DNA of 64,000 nucleotides from Smittia aterrima (GCA_033063855.1 CP093829.1:4350243-4414242), one strand, 5' to 3'. Positions 37,050 to 51,610 are shown, numbered from the stretch's first letter. Notes: generated by a model from the sequence alone, not told the origin. Made by a program: numbers and translations.

Positions 37050-40000
37050 TTAGAAAGGCAAGCTGGCGACGAACATGTTTTCAATGAGAGGTGGAGCCGG
37101 AACTAAATCTTCAAGCTTCAAGTAGAAGATCCTTTGGAGGCCTTGAACGCTGAGTGATCTGAGTTCGGGTAGTTTGCCAAGAAGCCGACTGAAGTAGTGA
37201 GGCTTCCGCTGTGCTTCTGAGTTGTAAGTGACGTGATCGCGCAAGCTATTAATTACTTTGAGCTGAAGCTGTTCCACTTTTTTCGGCTCCTTGAGACCGT
37301 GGCGTTCTGTTGTTGACGGACAGAGGGAAAAAAATATTAAATGTAAATAAAGTTGTAATTAAAATTCCGCGACTGATTTTTGTGGATGCGTCGTTAAACA
37401 AATTTATGAAAGAAAGCCCAACATACCTGTAACGAGTGTTAATGCGCACAAGCACGCAAAGGCTGAAATATCAATTTCCATCGCATGCAGGCTTTTACTG
37501 AATTCAAGTATGGCATTTAACCAATCGCCAAACGATCGCTGACATTGCTGCTTATGCAAAACAGTTCCGTTGCAGAAGACGATCTTTGTGTCGTCGATAC
37601 GAGCTCGATAAGAAAGTCTGAGGACGAAGAGCTCGAGCGAAGCTGATTGGAAGAGCAGCTCTTGATCTTCACGAGTCAAGTCGCCAAAGCCCGGAAGCTT
37701 CTCAGCGAAATTCTTTATAACATCAACTGATGTCGTTAGAAGATTGTAAAATTGTTGAATCTTTTCTGCTTCGGAAATGTTTGGTTCGACCAACGATGGC
37801 TCTCGATATTGATTGTAATCGAGACTTGATAAGTCAGGCGTTGTATCGACATGAGCTCGAACGAGTGCTGTGATAAGCGAGACTGGAGGAGATGGCGGCG
37901 ACTCTTGCGGTGATTTTGGCTTTGATGGCAGTCGCCCGCGGCGTCCTTTTAATGAATCAGTTCGAACAACTTCCTTAACCATACCAACAGCCAAACATTT
38001 CTGAAATCGACAGAACTGACAACGATTTCTTCGTCTTTTATCAACCGGACAAGCTTTATCGGCAAGACAAACGTATTTCGCTCCTTTCTGAACTGTCCGC
38101 TTAAAGAAGCCCTTGCAACCTTCGCATGTGCGTACTCCGTAGTGTTGGCATGCCGCGATATCGCCGCAAACTGCGCACAGTTGAGATGGATTCTGTTGAA
38201 TGACTTTTTGAGATGATATTGTCGTCATTCCAGTTGCGCCACTCGACGATGCGATGTCAACATTTGCATTCGCAACATTTGGATTATTGTTATTGATGCA
38301 CGATGGTGAACTCGATGCGGAGCTTGATGTGCTTTGAAGAACTGAATATTTATTGTAAATTCCAGCGAGTTTCGGTGGCTTGGGACTTTCACTACTTGAC
38401 GTTGATTCCGATCGTTGCAGTGGCAAAGATGCTCGTCGACTGCTTGGGACGTTCAAGTCATTTGCTGTTGGAAACGTTGGCAGCGAGTAGGTGTCATGGT
38501 TTGATGCGCCATACTGCTTTAAATACAATAAGAAAAGATAAAATAAATATTCAGGAAATTAAAGTTTTCTCTCTGTTGCTTGCTTGCTTGCTTTCATGTG
38601 ACTACTCACCATTGAATTCGACTCGTAGTGATGCTGATAAAAGTTTCCAACATTTTGTAAATATTCAGAATGAGTGGCGAAGCCGTACGGTGCCACTACA
38701 TGCTGATGACCATGTTGGTGTTGTTGATATGCCGCAACACTTGAAGGATGGGCAATGACGTTGAAGCAATCTTCGTCCATTTTCAATCCAAAGTCAGCCA
38801 GTGTATTGTACTTGATCGGATATGTTTCTTGAAAGCTCGGCAAGATTGGATTGGGATCTGAGTCGACAGTGGTTTGAGGCCGTTGAATATTAACAGCTTC
38901 TTCGTGTGGCTGTCTCGCTACAGTGTTGGAGAGTGTCGGATCACTACTCGATCTCAAGCTGAGAAGACCTAATTCTTCAGTCGACGATGTCTCAAAAATT
39001 AAATCGTGTTCCTGCTCGACGCTTCGCGGATTCGTTGGCGTGTGGGGATTTGTCAAGAACACTGGCTCCTCTTTAAAGTTGGTAATTGTCGGTATCAATA
39101 AGTCCGATGATTGCTCGTCCTCGATTCCAACGAGAGTATCACTCGATGAGTTGGAATGATGAGCTTGGTGGTCGAGAAATGATCGGCCTTGTTGACTTTG
39201 CGAAAATAAAATATCAGAAAATGAAGTCTCCAAATTGTGGAGCGATTGTTGTTGTTGATTAATCAGGTCTTCTTGCTGTTGTTGATACAAATCAAGACAA
39301 GACGACGAAATCGAATTGAAAGAACTCTGTGAATATAATAATAAAGGAAAAGGGAGAGAAAATAAAAGCCATTAATGAAAAAATATTCGTCAAAGAAGGA
39401 GGAGTCACTTCGTACGCAATCGCAATTTGCATAATTATGCAATGGATCATAAACGTCATGTGAAGTTGAATTATTGTGATTATTTTTTAATACACTTCAA
39501 TTATCAACTGTTTTCTGCTCCCTTCGATGAAACTTTCTACGACGAAAGTTTCTCATTTTTTTAGTAAGAGAGAGAGACAACTTTAATGGCTTCTAATTAT
39601 TTGAAATAAAATGTTGTCTACTTTATCTTTCTTTCCTCTTGGGAATTTAATTTATTTTAAACTTCTTTCCTCTCCTAAATCACGATCTTGCCCAAAAGTA
39701 TTTCTTCGTGCCTTTACCTTCTCGACAAAGAGAAGCATTCGCTTTCAATTTCCCACATCATGATTATGATCGTTATCTTGCCTCAAAGTGTGAAATTACA
39801 AGCGACTTACTTGCTGTGGCTGCAAAAGCAACATGCTTGAGACGGCTAAACTATCCGTGAGACTGCGACGTAAAGAGATGCGCTCTTCGCCAATATTTGT
39901 TTCTGGTTGAGATCGATCAGATAATGATGCACCTGAAGAATAATCAAACAAGAAAACTCGTCTCATTAACGAAAAATAAAAAGAAGTTACACGACAAAGG

Positions 40001-43000
40001 GACGACTACTCGACACCTGAATAAAACATAATATTTTTTTTTTGTTAGCAGTTGGTTCTCTACTTGTGAAAGGCACTGTGACAAATGAAAGCGCTAACAA
40101 ACGAAGCGAATATTGAGTGTGAAAAATTATAAACACAAAGAGGGATGATTTGCACATGCTTAGTCCATAAAATCAGTGATATTTAGCAAAAGAACTAAAA
40201 TGAAATGAATATCAATGAGTTTTAATGAATTTTTCATTTTTCTTCGCTTCTCTTCGTCTTGTCTTGTCGTGAAAATGAAAACAAACAACGAAAGCCAAAC
40301 CTTACACGAGAAAGTATGATTCGGGCAATAAATTTTCCAACATAATTCCATGCTTGATTGTTCCTTCAAATTGATTTATAAACGACCCGAAATAATTATA
40401 TCAATGAGAGATGAGGCATTCGGTTTGGGGTTAAGTCAATAAGCGAACCAGCTCCCTACTGATTTATCGAGAGATTCCTTTTGTGCCCTGTGGGCCGCAT
40501 GCAGCTTCAACTTAAATAATTCCCCGGTCAATCTCTTTTCTTTCGCGTACACACTTTTCATTCCGCTCGAGCTTCAGTAAATAAATTTTTCAATTATGAA
40601 ACTTAAAAGTGCATTTATTTCATCGAATAGGCGGAACATTTCAACATCTTTTAAAATCGAAACGCAAAATGATTAATTGCTGGCCTTAAAAGAAAATAAT
40701 TACAAGCGACGATTGTGAACACAACAAACTCCTCGAGAGACAATTTTTTTTTTCGGTGGTTGTTACTCTTCGAGCTATCAACACAATTTTGTTGTGTAAG
40801 GCTCAATCAAATGTGCAATTCTCAACAAACGTGAGATTCAATTTGCTATATAAAGTTTTCATAACTCAACAATGCTTTAAAGGCTTTCAATAATTTATTT
40901 GTATCATGCATGAAGCTTACACTAAACATAGGTTTTGCTTCAACTGAAACATATTTCATGTCCTAGCTCTTGAAGAGATTAAACGTTGCAGTTAGTGTCG
41001 TGCTCTTCTTCAACCACAAGACGCGGTTTGATATTTTTCTGTTTTTTTTTGGAGAGCACAAGTCAGAAGCTTCATGAGAAATAGTTTCGAACATGACGTG
41101 AATGTGATTAAAATCATTTGTAAAATACTAATTGGACATGAGGAGTTGAATGTATGACTTGACAGTGATTTGCCATTTTTCTTCTTCAGCTCTTTCGCTT
41201 ATCGCGTCGAGCTATGCACATGAGCTTCTCTTAATTTACTCTTTCCTTTGACATCTCTGACAAATCAATTGAATCATTTATTATGAATGAAGCTGCTAAT
41301 TTTATGGATTTGGAGCTAATTGGAAAGCTTTAATTGATGATTGATTGAAATTTTAATTACTTTTCTTTACAAAAAAAAAGTAAACAACTGAAGGTTGAAA
41401 GATTCATTTCCTTGAAGATTATTTCTCCACTCACGAGCCTGAGTCCTCCACTCAGTTGTTGTGGATTGCGGATGAGTTGTTTATATTTACCAAATGACTT
41501 GAAAGTGCATCTTCATTTGAGATTCATTCAAAGCAATAAATAACGTAAATTGACAACCGAGTCGAGTGAATTTATCTTCGGGCTCGGGTTAAGAAATGAA
41601 CACACAGCAAGTTTGGAAAGCTACAATTGCTAGTGGCCGTCGTAAGTTTCATTCCTTGTTTCTGGCGCCAAACGAAAAAGATCTTCACAACGATCAGTGA
41701 ATTCTTCACAAAGCAAGCAAAGCTTATTCAAATGCCTAAACTAGTTCAAGAAGAAGCGACTCTAATGACAAAGTTAAACAGGTTGAAACTCCGTCACGAT
41801 TCGATTTGTTGCAGAATGAAACAAAATAGAAAAAAAAAATAAGAAATTATTGCGCTAATTTACTAATGACTTTTATTAATTTAACTTCGAGATTTTCGAA
41901 TCGGCTATTGATTCATTGTTTATGTAAATGAGTTTTTGTTTCGATCTAGGCGCAGAAGGCAAGGAGAGCGGTAAGCTCCTAATGAATATAAGAAATGACT
42001 TGATTTGTTTGTTGATAGAAGTTAAATGGTCCTTCAAAATGAGTGCGGCAGTTGCGAGCGTGTCCAACTTCAATAAATGTCGCTAAGACATCGGCGCATC
42101 GTACTAATTAATTTACTTCTGCAATTAGTTTTAATTTTAATGGAACTGGCTTTGCTTGATAAAATGAGGCTTTTGCTGGAGAGAAGGCGAAGTGAAGAAA
42201 TGATTTCATGTAAATTCTCGTCGCTTGTTGTCTTCGATTATGAAACCGAGCTAAGCGCTCGCTTAAATGTTTCCCAAGCGATCACCACTCTCAATATTTT
42301 CAATTTCTCAAATACTTTTTCTTATTTTTCTTCACCCGAGGTTGATTACAAATGAACTTCAACGATTACCGACTCTTTTGTCGAGTGAAATGAGGTCTTT
42401 TCGGATTGAGACGGAACGAAAATTTTTATTCCCATTTTAAGGTGCATTCTCTGTGCAACTGTCATCGCGAGCTCTGCATTAGTTCAGCGAGAGAAGTCAA
42501 ATCGCAGTGAAACAATAAAAAGCGGATCGTGCAACTTCTTTTCGCTTCATTTAAGATTATTATTGCCTTTCTTTTGGTAATTGAGTTTCTGAGACGACGA
42601 CGACGTTGTTTTTTCTTTTAACAATAAAATTCTTCCTCGAAGCTTTTCGCGATTGCTCATGAATTCACAATCGGTGTACTGTCAATAGAAAGAGGATCTG
42701 ATAAGATTTTTTTTCTTCTTTTCAACAGAAAATTTCTTCCGAAATAAATCAATGACACGTTTTATGAACCTCACGTTTCTGAGTTGTTTTTCGATGTTTC
42801 ACAAAGCCATTTCAATTTAAACAGTTGGTTTCCACCTTTTATTTCTTCGCTGTTTTACTTTTCTATCATTCTAATATCTCTCGAGATGATTTCATGATTG
42901 GAGCAAGAGAGAAATCCCAAAAGCGATGAAATTGAGTAAAATTTCACTTATCGCAATGCTCATCGACATTGCACCAACCGAGCCAACACAGCATGGGCTT

Positions 43001-46000
43001 CGTATCGATACAATTTTAACATTCAATAGGAAGATTACATAATTTTCAACAGGGATCGTCCTTCAGTCACGTTCGGTTGCTTTGTCTTGTAAAGCTTCTG
43101 ACACGAAACTTGCGAAATCTTTTCCAACGAAAAACAAAATTGGATTTTGTCTTTTGGGTTGAATGAATTTATTTAAGAAGAAAAAAATCTTATTTTGTTC
43201 CACGGTTAATTCAAGACGACGCCGGAGATGTGATATGAAGATGTTGTTTCATGTTTTTAAAATTTTATGAACTCGAGTCAATTGCAAGAAGAAAGAAAAA
43301 ACTTTCACTCGCGATTTAATTCGCTGGAGATGCTCGACTCATGACACGATGTAATGTTCATCATCATGGTTTCGGAACCGAGACATTAACTCCTTTTCAC
43401 ATTAAAGACATCAATACATAAATTAAGATTATTGTGGAATAATTGCATAAATTCATCTGCGTACGCAAATTGTTTCGTCTGAGCTTTGGTGCTGCTTGAC
43501 TTTTAACCGCAAATTGACATTCTTCTCGTTATTGTCCTTAAAACCCCGAAGCACAATTTTTAATGCTCAATAGATGGCATGACATTTGCGTTAAGGAAAC
43601 AAAGAAGGATCAAGTTGTTTCTTAAGTTGTTTTAAGCTCCTTACACTCGATCATATTTCATAATATTTTCATCGCAGACTTCAAAACTAACGATTAATTT
43701 AAAAAGATTAAGAAAACATCATTTTTTCATTATCTTCGCAATCTGAGTCGCAGCACGAGCGGAGCTTTTGATTCTGATCATTACGAACGTAATTAAATAA
43801 ATTTTAATGATCATTGAAAGCTAATAGGAAAGTTTGTTTGCTCATTTATCTTTTCATCGACAACATCAAAGCTCGATGCGATTATCAATGAACTCGAAAA
43901 CTGCATTCATCGCATTAATTCAACATTCGTCTGTCACGTTTTTGCAACTTCTTTCACGTTTCTTCTTTTGGCTTGCAAAAAAACTCAACAAAAAAAAATT
44001 GTTGACCAAATCAACTCAAGCCCATTTTATAGCTCACAGCTTTTTCGTGAATAAAATTTCCATACGATTTTAGAAAGAGTTTTATGATGTCGGATGATCT
44101 ATAATAAGTGGCATCATTGTAGAGCGAATGATATAATTTATTTTTGGGGCTCAACAGCGAAGAGTCTTCTCGATTGCGTTGATTTCAATCATTTTTTATC
44201 TCATTCGTTTCATAAAATGTAGGTTTTTGCATTCGTTTGATTAATAGACGGTTATTAATATCACGTCATTTGCAAACATTCCCGTTTATTAGCATAAAGC
44301 TTTAAATTTATGCAAATTGACCGGTTTTATCGAAAAAATGATTCCACCTTGCCAGTTGAGAATCTTCGGATTCAGTAGATCTAAAGCCTTTTTCTGACAA
44401 GATTTCGGTTTCTAGTTTCGTCCGATCAAAGCAAATCATGGAGCCAAGCCCAATTCATTCTAAAGTTTTGTCATCATCGTCTTCAAGGACACGAACTGTC
44501 TCTCACATTGAAGCGTCTTAACCGAAAATCGTTAAATGAAAATGCAGAAATAATCCAAAGTCAAGATCGCCATGCTCTAACGAAGGCTTTCAATTCGAAC
44601 GTTTGTACAATAAGACAGTTTGCGAGCAATTAATGAAGCAAACTAGTTTGGGAATCCGGCGAAAAGAAGAGTCGTCGTCATTAAACTTCGAACGGCCCAT
44701 TATTAAATGAGCTTGATTTAAGCAATTCGTAATAAATGGATCTTGAGATTGCATTGCAAACAACAGCCTAAGGCCAACAGCAGTCCGCCAAGGGAAGAGA
44801 GAGATCGTTTACCAAATAACGAAAAGATCTCCGAAAATGAAGAAATAACAATTTTTCTCATTAGATCTCGTTTGATCGAACCTGCATTCGTTTAAGCTTG
44901 AACGTTTAGTTTATTTTGTGGGTACACAAACCGAAAAGTAAGTCAACATGACATCGCCTAACAACGGAACCGCCGACACGGCCTTGTCTAATTGCCAAAT
45001 TTGAAGAAGCCAAACGAATTCGGCAAACGAATGAGCTTTCAGTTTCCTTATGAGCATCTGAAAGCGAAAAAAAGAAGCAAACGAAGAGCTGCAAGAAGTA
45101 GAGTAGTTGTGTTGACTCTGCCAAATCTTTTGACAATATCAGAAGAATTGCATAAGAGACAGAGAGAGAGAGAGAGATGAATGAACATTGTCACTTTTAG
45201 CAGCACGACGACGACAAATGTAAACATTATGCAAAAACTGGTAGAGAAGAAATGTTTTGTTGAGCGATGACTTCACCCGATAGCTCAACCGATCAGATGT
45301 CAACAGTGTTGCTTTCATTAATTTCTCTATTTGATGGAAGTCTCTAGTTCGATGAAATATTCAGTTATTTAAGTTCTAAGCGATATCCGCGATTGCTCAT
45401 CGATCGTAAAGTTTATTCAATTCTGATTGCGGAAAAGCAAAGTGAATTTAATTTCGCTTTTAATAGAACATTAAAAGCACTGAGAGTTCTTTGTTGATAT
45501 CTCCAGTTGACTTATTTTTATTTCAACGTCAAGAAATGACTTCACGTCGCTTAATTGGCGAATTAAAAAGTCACATCAAAGATGCATTAATTAATGATTC
45601 GTCCATGCCCATGCCAATAAAATTAATTGTCCGGCTTACGAGTGTCGAAACTAAATCATTAGATTTATCGCCTCGCGTCTCGAGAGAGCTCCGCTCGGCT
45701 TGTTAAAGATTTGTGTTGAAATGAGATTTATTTAATTTACATTCGATGACGATAAAATGAATATTTTAGAGTGCTTGTCTCTATGCTCAGCGCGAATTCT
45801 GCGCGTGCGAGTTGTTCTGTATGGAATTTAGCTTAGACGAGACGCAAACGATCACCAAGGATTCTAAACTCTGCGAGACTCCAAATCCGGTTTCGAGATG
45901 AAACAGAAATTCATTGAAACTAAAGCATTTTGAATCGTGCTACTTGAAATAGGAAACGATGCAATGCAAGCGCCTCACTCATGCTTGAATGACAAAGTAG

Positions 46001-49000
46001 AAAAATTGTAAGTAAATTGAAGTCCATGTGCTTTGCCGTCTTAATATTAAAAACGTTTGATTTGTTTATAAATGTGTGAAATAGCTCTCTCGATCATTTC
46101 GTGACTAACACGAAACGCAATAGCCGGCTTTTGATTTCCAGTTTGCGACAGCAACAGCCCCAGTCACACATTCTCGTCTGAATGAAATCGAAAGTAAAAA
46201 TCGTGTTCATCTTGAAAGAGAGATAATGTGTCGGTCGCTCGGTCATTATTCCTCCGATGCGATGCATCGTCTGTTGACTGGTTTGTGCATAAAATATTAA
46301 GGTTAAATCAAAATGAAAACTTCGTGCAGATCGACTTAAGCAGAATATGATATCTACACTACCGTAAACTCGATGCCACAGCATTATACGTTTCAGATTA
46401 ATAATTTTGACACAAATGTTATTGTAGACTCGTCGTGCAATAATTTTCATATTTCTTCTTCATCATCATCGTCTTGCCCTCCGCCTCGCTCTGCTCTGAT
46501 TATAATGAAGGATTTATTTACAACAAATTTTTATTCATTTCTCACGACGACATTGCGTAACGAACAACGTTTCGTCTTTCAATTAAAAGAAGCAAAAGTG
46601 TTTTTCATCGTTAATTGATATGCGACGTCGTTTGGCCACACGAGAGAGATAAGAAAATTAATTTCCACCTTTAATAAGAAGGCGGGCGATTGTCGAGGAA
46701 GAAGAAGAATCAGCGGAGATTGAAAACATCCCTCTCAGATTTCTCCGAAATTTCTACTCGCTGACGTCACTTTTCCATTGACTTGACTTTAGTTCCATCA
46801 ACAAATCATCGTACCAAATAAATTGTTATCAAGTGTTTTGACGAATGAATGAGCAGACCGTGGGTTTAGAGAGATTTTCCATGAATGCGTTTGTAATGTT
46901 TTCGCTACGATATCGTAATATCATCCTCAAGAGTGAGTGATTTCCCCTGAAGCTCCAATTAAACGAGATGACGTTTGTTTGTCGTTGGAAACGATGAATG
47001 AACGCAAGCGATTCTAATTATTTCGCACGGGCTGACAATAAATGTAACGAGTTGTAGAATTAAGAGGAGGAAACTGGAAAAAGGCTTTTGGCTTTCTTCG
47101 TGATTAATGGATTTTCGACGCATCAAAAAAACTACTTGTTGCATAATTCCTAAGAAAGGCAAGGCAGAAACTTTTATTTCGAACACACATTTACGAGATT
47201 AAGTAATTACAACGAAAAAAAGGAGTTTAATAGCTCTTGAGCCAAGGCATTATCTTTCGTCGTCACTACAAAGTAATTTATTGTAAATCCCTCAATCGTT
47301 GTAGCTTTAGTTTTATTTGCTTTCAATCGTCGCGTGAAGGTGCGCTTAAGATACTCCTTTTGTTAGCGAAATATTCGCTTTGATGGCAACAAAAATATTT
47401 CTTTTTTTTTTCGTGTGTGTTATGCAATTCTCTTTTCGGAAATTATTGAGCTTTCTTTGCGTCTTTGCGTGCGCTTGGTCGCGAATAACAGCGAACAGCG
47501 ATGAGCATTTATTTTCTTTCGCGAAATCTCTGCCGTCAGCCACATAATTGACAACACTAAAGATTTTGACTGTCATCAAAATACGCAGGTGGTAATAGAT
47601 CTTTGCCGGCCGATTCATTTGCGGCCGAAAGCGAAATTGCAAAAGTTCGTAAGTCATAAAAGGCGCTTAATTGTTCATTGAAGGATTTGGCAGAATAACG
47701 AGAAGAAAGCTTGAACATTGATGTTTGCAATGTGCGCTGATTAAATGCGATGAACATTATGTCATCAATCATTTCGTCAATCGTCAGCTCATCTTTTTTG
47801 TGCAAGAGAGACACTGATTGGAAAATCAGTTGGCAAAGGCGATAAAAATGAATTTTTGTCCAGACGATCGTCGATCGTAAAATAAAAGTTGCGAATGTCT
47901 TGAAACTCGAAGTTGTTTGTAATTTTATTGGTCTCAGCCGGGGAATAAAATAAAATGAAAAAAACCAGAACTTTTAGTTATCGCGAAAAAATATCCAAAC
48001 TTATTCAAATTGATTATACCGGTTCAAGTCTCTTATGCAAAACTCTGTTAGTTCTGATGAGCTAAACATATCACAAATAATCCTTCGCGACTTATGAAAT
48101 ATTACAATCATTAGTCGGATTTATTTCCTTTTAAAAAAGACGACACTGCACATTCAATTTGCAAAAATAAAAAATATCTTCGTTGAAATCGAAAGTGGTT
48201 TGCCTAATAAACTCGATATATAATCTCTTCGGCTTAATCTTCTTATATACGCGTGACTGTATGTGAGCAAGCACTAGGCCAAATCCGATGACCAACAAAA
48301 TTAACAGAAACAAGTTTCGGATGAGTGTCGAAGATGGTCGAGAAGAAGAAGAGGAGATTGTCCAATAAATAAATTTTGAAGACACGAAATTGTGAGACAC
48401 CCGGCATCGCTTTATTTGCTCGCTGAAAATTCACCAAGTTACGTTCATAATTTTACACAGCGACAACCAAATTGAGAGATCAATTAAAAGGAATTTATGT
48501 TCGAGAAAATTATTATTGTTACACTTCTCTCCTTGTAAATGAAATAATTGAAAAAAAAATCTCAGATTTTTCTCACAACGCCTTCGAAAATTGTTCTTTA
48601 GCATTTTTTTTTTATTGCATCACGAAGCGTTTGCATGTATTTAATTTCTCACGATGTGCTATTAAAATGTGATGCTGCGCCTTCGACAAAAGAGAAAATG
48701 TAGAGCCGCGGATAGGTTCAGCATGGCGTTAAATCGATCTTTGCGCTAAACTTAAGTGAACTTCTTATTCACAATGTTGAAGTTTAAAATTATGAACTTT
48801 CCTAATATAGAATTGCGCGTCTTGTCTTCAGTGGCAGCAGCAGACAACACTGAAATTCATTATGATGGTGCTTCAAGGACGCTTACGCGTACATCATAAC
48901 AACTTGCGAATTAACCAATATTTCAAATATTTCATTGAACAATGGATTTTGTTGTCATTATGGTTAATTAGAGTTTAAAAGTTTTTCTTAATGCGGTCAA

Positions 49001-51610
49001 TATATGTGAGTAAGTAACAAAAGTTCAATGATAGTTTGACTCAATGAGAGAGGGAAGTGTTGAAAATAATGACATCAAGAGAAATAATAATTCAATCCCG
49101 CGATCATCTTTTATTTGGCAATTTGAAATCATGATCCACTAAGTGCATTCAGGTCCTACAACAACATAACTTCACTCTTTAATTAGCACTCAATCAAGGA
49201 GTTTATATTTCCTCTCTTATTGATTTTTTTTCATCATTCGATCGCCGGTTCACTTCTCATTACAAATTGACTTTGTATCGTTGCTCAATCAGATGCGAGA
49301 AGGAGAAGATGACGAAGAAGAAGAAGGAGAAAAAAAATGTGTTTATAATTTTTTATGATCACATTAGCATGCAGACATTCCGACACACTTGTGCGAGATG
49401 AACAGCGAAATTGAATGCTCATTTAATGACCAATTTGTGAATTGTTACTTTGAATGGTTCGCTGATGGGAAAACAAAGCACAAAAAAGAGTTGAAACATA
49501 AGTGTACGCAACGACGCAAGCGACAGACGACTCAAATCATCTTTTAATTTTTTCGGTGAAGTCCATTAAACGAAACGAAAATTTATGCTTTAATGAGATT
49601 GCACAATACTCACATTGAGCGTTGTCGATCATGGCAAAGAGAAATAACAGACGTCGAAAGGAATTTTAATGAGAATTCACTCGAAGAGAAAGAGATGAAT
49701 GTCGTCAATGGGAAAGGACTCGCTTTTCTTCGTTGTCTCGCCTTTGCTTTTCGATGAAAACTTTTCATTCATAAACTCGAAAGGAAAACAACTTTCGTGA
49801 CGTCACGAGAGAAGCCTCATCGATTTTTTCTTTCTAGGAAAGAAGAAAATCCTTCACACTCAAAGAGAAACAATTTTCCACGGTGAATAAATGAAAACTT
49901 TTTTATCTTTATCGCTCATGATACCGTCGCTGCTTTTCGGATTTCATGACGTCATTTGGAGCGAAAAGTTTTCACCGTCAGATGTTGTTATCGTGTTGGT
50001 AGGGAAAAAGTGCTTCAATGACTCCCACACGCATTTGAAAAACCGCCGAACAGACTGAGAAATGTAGAGAGTTGTTTTACTGTATCCAACAACAACGAAG
50101 AACCGGGGGATGACTGAGCACGAGCACATTCTTGTCGCTTTTACGTTCATATGACGTCATGAGAATTGATTGAAAATTTTCTCATGAAATTTTCACAGCA
50201 ATGAACTTGGGTTTGGGAAGCCGGCAACGAACAGCTGACTTATTCATCAAATTCTTTCGCTCAACTTTCTTTTGGGATTGAATTCGATTAAGATATTAAA
50301 TAGAAACTCTTCGTTCCTGTAATTCTTCGGTTCGATTGAGAGAAAGAAAATTCATGAAATTATTTTATTGATTTTCTAATTTCAAGGCCTCGCAATGCAT
50401 GAAGGGAAAAAGTTTGAAGCGTCTCTAACTTGCATCTTCTTTTTACACAATTTTTCTGCCAAATTTCGAGAATTCCGAATGTTTTCAAATGAGAAACGAC
50501 GTTTTAATAATTTTAAATAATTCGTCGCGTATCTGTCCGCAGTATCGCGAATAACGACATGAAGCAGCGTCGAGTGAAACAAGTGGCATGCAGTAAGCAG
50601 ATGGTGCTGGATAATCGCAGTTGGGGGTATCGAGTCGTTTGCTCTTCCCAATCGCGAGTTTGCTTTCTTGCAATTGGCTTCTAATTTAAAATAAATAAAT
50701 GCGATTTTTCATAATTAATCGGTACGAGGAAAAAACATGTCTAAAGCTATAAATAAAAAGAATCTCGTGCCGATTTGTAAGCCAATCCAAAAGGAAAAAT
50801 TTATTTTTGAGCGTCAAAAAAGAGATTTGCAATTAATGTTAGAGCAACTAGCGATGCAACAATTTTATCACAAGACACTCGTCGCTGCTGATGAATCAAC
50901 ATTGCACGTCTTTAATTACTTCACACGTTGAGCAACGCGCGCTTACGAACATTTAAATCGATTACTTTGCGATAAGAAGAACTCAAACTTCTCACTTCCT
51001 TTTCACACTGCCTGCTTAATATTGACTCTCGCGGATTTTACTGCAACATAAATGCTTTGACTTGAATCGAAGCCAAAATATATTTTTGTGAGGAAAGAAT
51101 CGACGAAACTATTCGCGACGAAGTTTTATTTTTAGCGCAAGTTAGAATTTATTCTTTGGACAGCGTAAAAGGAATCAAATAACTGCACCGTCAATCTATT
51201 TTCGTGTTATTTTCGTTAGATCGGAAACTTTAATCGAGAGAGAGAGAGAGAGAGATTGGGTTTAAAAAAATATGAAAAGGAGAGCTCCTAGAACTCTTTG
51301 CTTTTTTAATTGGTTGCGTAAGATGAACTTTTTTTTGTATTTAATGAGTTAAGGTTTATGATGAGCAATTACAAATTTGTTAGTTTACATTTTGTTAGTC
51401 TTCGATCGTAAAGAAGAATTCAAAGTTTTCCTTACTTTTTTTTGAAAATGAGTTCAATTCCTCGGGCTGATTGTTGTTACAATCATTCTCACTTTTAATG
51501 GAAGAGAAATTATTGTTTTCTTCATGGTTTCCGCTGCTGTCAAGGAGAGTCGTGCGAAAATCGGGAAATTCTTGCTTCACAACGATTAACGGAGCTAAGT
51601 GTGTTCGCAT
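37050..51610 (-). CDS. Hr38: Nuclear receptor Hr38 (NR4A family)
   Basis: Common exons: 39811-39932, 38610-39326, 37427-38513 and 37050-37306 (TAA). A first coding exon at 51436-51610 ends in phase 1, as the 39932 acceptor needs, giving 786 codons (785 aa). The DNA-binding domain CAVCGDIAACQHYGVRTCEG ... CQFCRFQKCLAVGMVKEVVR has the NR4A P-box (CEGCKGFF). The A-box RTDSLKGRRGRLPSKPK marks an NR4A monomer binder. The ligand-binding domain runs to KLEDLVPAPPLIENMFVASL at the C-terminus, as in Hr38/Nurr1. The N-terminal region is Q/H-rich (YQQHQHGHQH). Family knowledge: constitutively active orphan receptor, partner of Ultraspiracle, immediate-early activity gene, roles in cuticle and metabolism. 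The acceptor at 38513 could instead lie 3 nt upstream, adding one Gln. The core receptor is certain; the first exon is inferred. Confidence 0.93.
39933..49613 (-). other. Hr38: Hr38 long intron between alternative first exons and common exons
   Basis: About 9.7 kb, or 11.5 kb from the distal first exon. No coding exon supported. It contains a perfect CRE at 46762-46769 and an (AG)n run at 45159-45178. An 89-codon frame at 48131-48400 with a hydrophobic stretch is unlikely to be real. Confidence 0.55.
49614..49632 (-). CDS. Hr38: Hr38 candidate proximal first coding exon (isoform B)
   Basis: A 19-nt exon: ATG at 49632, codons M-I-D-N-A-Q plus one base, then a strong donor GTGAGT. It ends in phase 1, exactly what the common exon (39932) requires, and would start a 733-residue isoform. 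Perfect CREs lie 166, 315 and 520 bp upstream. It is very short, so it rests on phase, donor and context only. Confidence 0.5.
49798..50159. promoter_or_regulatory. CRE triplet upstream of proximal Hr38 start
   Basis: Three perfect TGACGTCA palindromes at 49798-49805, 49947-49954 and 50152-50159. These are full-length CREB/ATF sites. Position just 5' of the candidate exon at 49632 suggests a cAMP-responsive promoter. Confidence 0.65.
51236..51256. repeat. (GA)n microsatellite
   Basis: About ten GA dinucleotides, 180 bp inside the intron after the distal Hr38 first exon. It could act as a GAGA-factor site near the promoter, or be a neutral repeat. Confidence 0.7.
51436..51610 (-). CDS. Hr38: Hr38 candidate distal first coding exon (isoform A)
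   Basis: ATG at 51610, 58 codons plus one base, donor GTAAGG, phase 1, matching the common acceptor. The peptide begins MRTHLAPLIVVKQEFPDF, acidic and Asn-rich afterwards. It contains two sumoylation-type motifs, VKQE and IKSE, of the kind found in nuclear-receptor N-termini. The CREs at 52249 and 52552 lie upstream. Confidence 0.6.

Noticed and set aside
48131..48400. 89-codon minus-strand frame with a hydrophobic stretch
   Set aside because: Lies in the Hr38 intron, overlaps another open frame, low-complexity Ser run, no promoter or homology recognised.
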